From Phyto melanocephala (taxonomy: Eukaryota; Arthropoda; Insecta; Diptera; Rhinophoridae), in contig OW799237.1 in the NCBI GenBank assembly GCA_941918925.1, forward strand, positions 2,585,201-2,649,200: 64,000 nt of DNA, in the 5' to 3' direction. The position numbers and the translations under genes are program-made. The notes beneath the pieces were generated by a model. It did no database searches and was not told the origin of the DNA. It was given only the letters and a program-made list of their open reading frames with translations. Below are positions 58,001-64,000 of the stretch, piece by piece (position 1 is the stretch's first letter; each line of letters starts with the position of its first letter).

Positions 58001-61000
58001 GCAATATCAAAGTAGGGGCCTTCATATCCATTGTCAGGGGGCCAAAATAGATTTTTTTTCCCGATTTGGGTGTAACGAATGCATCGAATGGTGCATTTTG
58101 GAAAAACTGCAACTTAACAATTTTGCTTTTATGCCGTGCGAAATTAATCACCTTTTGTATGCGATCTAAAGAGACAAGATCCCTAAAATCTGGCACAAAT
58201 ATATGCGAAAAATCATTATGCAAATCGAGCACCAGCCATTTGTGATCCAATTTGTGCAATTCGGGCAAAAAAATTTCATTTATATCATTTTGAGTTACAC
58301 TGCGAAATTCGATATTCGAACTCATCTTGCTGTAGGAATCCATTTTCAAAAGATTGTTTGATTGTGCCACATCGGCTTTGCGTTTGCGTGAGTTTATTTT
58401 GGCTATAATTTTGCCTGGCTCAATTTCATTTTGTTTTGATGGTTTTTGTGGTTGATCCACAGGTTTTGCTAAATGTATTTCAGTTGTTAAGGGTGAGGGT
58501 ATTGGCTGTTGTTGTAGTTTTGTTAATAAAATTGGATGTTGATTGACAGTTGTTGCTGTTGGTGGTAATTGATGTGATGTGAGAGTTGTTGTTCTACGTG
58601 TCGGCATAATTTGCGCAATTTTCGGAGTAACTTGTTGTGTTGGCTGTATTGATGTCGTTCTATTAATTACTGGCGTTGTTGCTAAATTTATTTGAGGACT
58701 AGTCAATTGTTTGTTTAATTTGTCTTTTCTCTTTTGCTCTTTTTGCCTTTGTTTTACCAGCAGCGAACACAAGACATTGATCTTTTTCGTTAAGGACGGA
58801 TGGCTTTCAGGCGTTGGTTTATTGCATGCCATGTTAGGATCTGATTTTAAAAATCCCTTTACCACCCAATGCGTAGGCTTGCCCTGCATTACAACCGCCA
58901 AATTTTCAGTTTCGTTATTGCGAAATTTTTGCATTAACATTCGACCTATTAGAGGCATTTTATCCGCCTTCAAGGCTGTAATATTTACTATGCCCATGGC
59001 GCCCATAATCAAGGGCATCATGTTTTGTATGGTAACAACAAAAAACATATCATCTTTAATTTTCACCTGCCAGACATAAGCGAAACCCTCGCAGAAAGCG
59101 TACAGAAAATTGCACCATTTCATGATGCACAAAATATCAGGATTGGGGGTGGGTATTATGTGCGATTCTCTTTGTAAAGCACAATCAATGTCTTGCATCT
59201 TTTTGCTAACTAAAGAATTCATGGTTTTTATGACATTATTATAAATATCTTTTATATTTTCGTTATCCATGTCCAAAGCAAAGTTACTGCACGATTCTGT
59301 GGAAGTTGTTGTACTTTCCACAGACACTGGGTCTGTTAAATTGTTTGTTCTGGGGATTTGAGCCTGTGAAAAGGCAGCTGAATTTAATGAGGCGGCAGAT
59401 GTAAAATCTAAACATTGTTCTTCATTTAGCTCGCCACTTGAAGTTGGGTTTTGAGTAGTTGCTTTAGCATTCAACGAAAAACAACTAGATATTTTAGGCA
59501 ACTTCAGCTCATCAACTTCTGTTTCGCCTGAAACCAGCTCATCTGTTTCAAGGGGGGAGGTATTTGTTGTAGGTTTTATAACAGGTGGTGGTTTATTTTT
59601 CTCCGTATCTGTAGCGTCAGTTAAGTTAGCGACTTTTTTAACTGTTATAACGCCCCCGCTACTACAGATTTGGAAGTGATTGTTTGGCTCAGATGTTTCT
59701 GTGTCGAATGTAAGTTTTTCGAAAGAACTGCATGATTTTGTCCTCGTAATGGCTTGACGAATATTTTCATCTTTATTCTTAGGTTTAAAGCTTCTAGGCT
59801 CATCTTCATCATCCAAAAGATCCACCACCTCACCGGTAAACAATTTTTTAATCTCCGATATTTCTGTAGCAGCCAAATTCTTGTTAGCGTGAGTATCTAT
59901 TACAGTTTTTTGCTTCGCCTCCAGCTCGTCGCGTTTTTCTTTTTCATTACTTGCAGCACTATCATTCTTTTTGTAATTTTCTATGTCAATTTTATGATAG
60001 TACACTGATCGCATAACATGCTCATTTAGAAGAATTCTAGTGTGTTCATTTTCGTTTTCTTTAATAAATTTTAAAACGTTTAGCCTGCGTCTGCGATTGC
60101 AATAAAGAAACATACGTCTAGGAGTGGGAATATGACGTCTACAGCTATCGATGCGCGATTGATAAAAGCGTATGCGTACTTCGTGCAAACTACGTTTTGT
60201 CTTCTGCTGTTTCTCCACACAACCGCTTTCTGCTGAATCCCTAGTACATTCATCTTCAACAGATTCTTTAACATCATCATCGACTTTAGGATGATTTCTT
60301 TTTATAGTTAACTCTTGTATCATTTGTTTCTCTGTTAATTTTTCTTTGTTCTGACTCTTTTTATGTTTTCTATATTTAAGCCAATCATCATCGTCATCTC
60401 TTTCATCTTCTTCATCATTATCTTCGCTGCTACTATCAGTAAAGTTTTGACCATTTTTATTTCCATTATCACAATCCTGCGTGGATTCATTGTCGTCATG
60501 CTCCCTTTGTTCATCACATTCACCAGCTCCATCATCATCTTCATGTATAATTTTCCTTTTCCTACCCCTTGTTTCCTTCTTTTCTATCTTATCAAAGGTA
60601 TATTTGGCCTTAGTACTGACATTGTTATCGTATTCCAATTTTTGTTCTGCTTCATGGTCAAACGTTTTATTGAGCTGTTCCTTTTCGATAATCATAGGTT
60701 TTCCCTCAACGGCGCGTCCCTTGCAAAAGCATTTATACAAATTATGCACCATACACCAGGGTGCAATATTGTCCATTCCTTGCAATGGAACTAAACTGAC
60801 TGTACAATGTTTTAATTGCTCTAGCAATGAATCTCTGACATAAACTGGTTCGTGTAGTTCTTTGACTTCAATAGCTAAATGTTTGTCATTGTCGATAGTA
60901 GTCAGGGCCGACTTTTTACCCGGCGAATTTCTACGCTGCTCATCTTCGGTATCGGTAAAATCTTCATAACGTTTGGGCGCTTTTGTACAGCGACGCTTTT

Positions 61001-64000
61001 TGTCATTATTTGTTTCATTGATGAGAAGAGTTTCATTTTCAGTAAGCACAATCGTAGAGGTGAATTCCTTTTCCATGCGTGCTAAACGTGCGGTGGCTTT
61101 GCGGCGCAACATAAAAGCATCTTCAGTGGTAAGTGTTCGACCCTAATATTATTAATAAGAAAGATATCATTAAGTGTAACGAATTATTCTGATCAATAAT
61201 ATAAAGCATTCAAAAAATCCTAAATTTCTTGTACTTACATCTGTCTCCAGACGCATTATACGCGATTGATTTGAAGACTTGCAAGTACACTCTAGCATGC
61301 ATTTTGTTTTACCACAGTGTTCACGTATTACGGAAATTTCATCCAGGCTAACACAAATGCAACCCATTTGGCAAAACTCCTTAGAGCAATGTTGTTTATC
61401 TAAAAAAAAAAAAAAAAAAAAGAAACAAAAATAGCAATAAATAAAATAAATTCATTGGAAAGTTAGCAAAAAAAGTTTTTATATCAGTTTTAGTAGATAA
61501 ATCAAAATATGTATGTTCTTACCATTTCCTGGCTTTACCGCTGCATCGATAATTGTGGCATTAAGGCGCTTAAGTTCCATTCTAAAAAACAAAAATATTT
61601 GTATAGCAAAATTAAAATTTTCAGTTCAAGTTAATTAAAAACTTACAACAAACTATTTTGCTTCTTTTGCTTTTTCATATTTCCACCTGCTACTGTAACA
61701 TTTGGCAAAGATGTTGCCAAGTTGTTTGAGTCCTGTTTAGTACTGGTTTTTATTGTATTACTAGGAGCTTCATCCATATTAAGTCCATCTGGATCAGTTT
61801 TAATAAAGGAATTCTCACTACAACTTATAGCCACTGTGTTTATCATATCGCTAACAACGTCAGCACAGTCTAAAAGTATTTCATCATCTTGATTAAGATT
61901 TTGCCGAAAAGAAAAATCTGTTTTCGGCACCAGTTCACTTTCCTCCAAACACTGTTCAAACGACTGATCCAGTTTCTCCGACCGATCGACCACACGTCTA
62001 ACTAAAATATGATTACGATCATTGAGATAAGGTATTACGAAGGTAAAAGACTTTTTGATGTCTAACGAATTAAAACTTCTGGAGACTTCTTTCTCGGCTT
62101 CTCTAAGTGATTTGGATTGTTGCAGGGTGGAAACACTGAATTCAGCCCATTCTCTAGAAATATCATGATGAGGCAAAATATATTGTAAATAACGTTTGGC
62201 AATTTCATGCAAAGGTTTGCCGTACTCAGGAAAAACCTCTAATTCTACAGTGGGCATACGAACCACGGCCATACTGCCACCAGCCAAAAGCAGAGCAGCA
62301 GTATCATCGTCTAATGGCTTCTGAAACGCCTTATGGGACAAGGGGCAGGGCTTAAACACTGAAGACAAAGGATCTTTGTTAAGTTTTTTCGTTTTTATCA
62401 TCGCAGTCTTAATGGGCTTTAAGTATTGCCAAACTCGATTGTCTGGACAATGTATAGAACATTCATTGACCGGCTTAAAAGCTCTGCTTAAGTAAGGAGT
62501 TTTATGGAATTCATCATTATTGCCCCGAGCACCTCTTAAACGCAATTTATAAGAACCGTGATCAACATCGATTATTTGATAGTAGTACTTATTGAATTCG
62601 GTATTTATGAATGATGCGGCATTCCAACCGTTGCGTGTGAACGACATTGAAGAGTTTGCCGATTGCGCCAACATTTGACTGGCACTTTTTATCTTTTGTG
62701 TTCGTATTCTCCTTTGTAATTCCCTATAAATACTTGCTTCGTTGTTAATTATGGCTAAACGATAGTTTTTTGAAAACTTTTGCAAATATTGCTTTCTCTC
62801 GGCCACTGTTCGAAATTTGAGTAAATTTTCTGGCACTGCTGGCATGTCAAAATGAGGAGGTTTTGTTTTCGGTGTCATCAGACCTTCCATGTCTCTGGCG
62901 AATATTTTACTCTTGGTTACCGTTTTATCCTCATCGATACTGTAATTGGTTTCCAAATCGTTAATGCGCATGTACTCGTTGAGCGACTCGCTTACGAACA
63001 CAGAGTTTTTGTTGTTTTTAGTGGAATGTGGTACAATAGGGGTCATTAGCATTCCAGGTATTCTTTCACAATCATCGAATCCCAAAAATTCATCTGTTGA
63101 ATCCATAGAATGTTCTTGCTGGTAGCTTTCCTTCAGAGAGCTGGAAGAAGACGTTAGTGCAAGATTATCTTTTTCTTTACATGTTGATATGTTAGTATTG
63201 TTGGTGCCACCGCTAACTTTGCATATGAGCATGTCCAAAAAATTTAGGCCAGTCTTTAGTTTCTCTGCTTGAGTGCTAGGCTCTGTGGGAGACTTTTCAG
63301 TTTTCTCATCAGTGTCTAATTGCTTAACAGGTTGTATATTTTCCTGAGTGGTAATTTGCTTTTCTGGTGTTGACTCCAAGTTAATTTGCCAAACTTCCGG
63401 CCTTTCGAAGCCTGAACTTTCAGCAATTGCATCATTTCTTTCTATTGTTCTAATAATATCTAAAGGAGCAGTATTATCTCTTCGAGTTTTTAAATTAACT
63501 AATTGTTCTTTGAGTTTATTTCTAACATCATATAAACTATTGTTATCAGACTTTTGTTTCTCTTCTTGGCTGGTGGATGAATTTTCACATTCATCGATAT
63601 TATTTGCACAATTTTCATTTTCCTCCTCTCCATTAGTTGGTGGTTGCTTTTGATCAGAATTTGTCATTAAAGGTTTCGGTCTTCTACCATTTTTCAGCAG
63701 CTTTAATTGCTCTTTCATCTGTTTGCTTACATCTTCGGAATTGATGTTAGCTTCTGCTATTCTTTCTTTATGGCTTTCTGTCTTTTCTTCGTGCACCACT
63801 TCTTCAACATATTCTTTAATGCCTAAATTAACTTTCTGCCATGCCACTATGCGTTTGGACCATTGCTTTATGTTTTGACGCTTTCGCTTAAACATTTTAC
63901 GATTTGACTGATCGAACAAAACACGCCTTAGGCGATAGTATATAATGAAAACTCGATTTTCTTTACGTATAGCATAACGTTTTATAACGATGCGAGGCCA
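55073..64000 (-). CDS. Very large nuclear-type protein with Cys-rich block, MGA/ocm-like (partial)
   Basis: Minus-strand exons: 64000 (open edge)-61647, 61581-61523, 61399-61239, 61142-55483, 55402-55315 and 55213-55073, in matching phases, about 2,820 residues within the window. The N-terminal part is basic (KMFKRKRQNIKQWSKR) and includes a conserved-looking block (about 62080-62850: SKNYRLAIINNEASIYRELQ, EVFPEYGKPLHEIAKRYL). The third exon holds a Cys cluster: HCSKEFCQMGCICVSL, then HCGKTKCMLECTC. The 5.66-kb exon has acidic and basic tracts, PWCMVHNLYKCFCKGRA, WLVLDLHNDFSHIFVPDF, and long Ser/Thr/Asn/Pro-rich disordered stretches. It ends NEPILIDD. The Cys cluster and size recall MGA-type proteins and Drosophila ocm; this is a tentative resemblance from memory. 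Nuclear location is inferred. The 5' end lies outside the window. Confidence 0.75.

Noticed and set aside
55762..61085. Numerous plus-strand open frames opposite the large minus-strand exon
   Set aside because: They are antisense shadows of a long coding exon rich in Thr/Ser/Asn codons; none has splice sites or recognisable domains.
1..64000. CRISPR arrays, rRNA, endogenous virus or bacterial genes
   Set aside because: No regularly spaced identical repeats, rRNA-like blocks, viral protein signatures or operon-like frames were found; repeats present are microsatellites and eukaryotic transposons.

Overview
The window is A+T-rich nuclear DNA from a higher fly. The five protein-coding loci recognised match Drosophila-type proteins almost residue for residue in their conserved parts. 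The large intergenic spaces, the pervasive ACAT/ATGT microsatellites and the many DINE-1-like elements suggest a calyptrate fly such as a blowfly; the genus is inference. No bacterial, viral or CRISPR signal was seen.

Layout. 1-2.5 kb: the proteasomal ubiquitin receptor Rpn13, intact in three exons on +, with a Harbinger-like MITE in its upstream flank. 2.5-25.8 kb: a gene-poor, transposon-rich stretch. It holds seven DINE-1-like pieces (two near-identical copies face each other at 11.7-14.2 kb), a nearly intact DD41D mariner-like transposon with one amber stop, nested MITEs, a foldback element and a Helitron-like remnant. 25.8-27.8 kb: mRpL53 on the minus strand, in three exons, followed in apparent dicistronic arrangement by a 60-residue single-span membrane ORF. 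26.96-36.4 kb: Argonaute-1 (AGO1) on +, with two alternative first coding exons; one lies inside an intron of mRpL53. The first AGO1 intron carries a decayed Tc1-like transposon. 36.4-47.1 kb: about 10 kb of very A+T-rich AGO1 downstream DNA with a non-LTR retrotransposon relic and another DINE-1 copy. 47.1 kb: tRNA-Gln(UUG) on the minus strand. 47.7-52.6 kb: sorting nexin 6 (Snx6) on +; its first coding exon was not found, and one intron holds a DINE-1 copy. 55.1-64 kb: a very large low-complexity nuclear-type protein on the minus strand with a Cys-rich block, running off the right edge; an MGA/ocm-type protein is the best guess.

Functionally these are unrelated housekeeping genes: proteasome, mitochondrial translation, microRNA silencing, retromer-linked endosomal sorting and a probable chromatin or transcription factor. 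The most notable structures are the interleaved AGO1/mRpL53 5' regions, the overlap of mRpL53 with a small membrane ORF, the long inverted DINE-1 pair that could form a hairpin transcript, a possible 18-nt microexon in Snx6, and a family of related TIR elements whose ends begin AAGGC.
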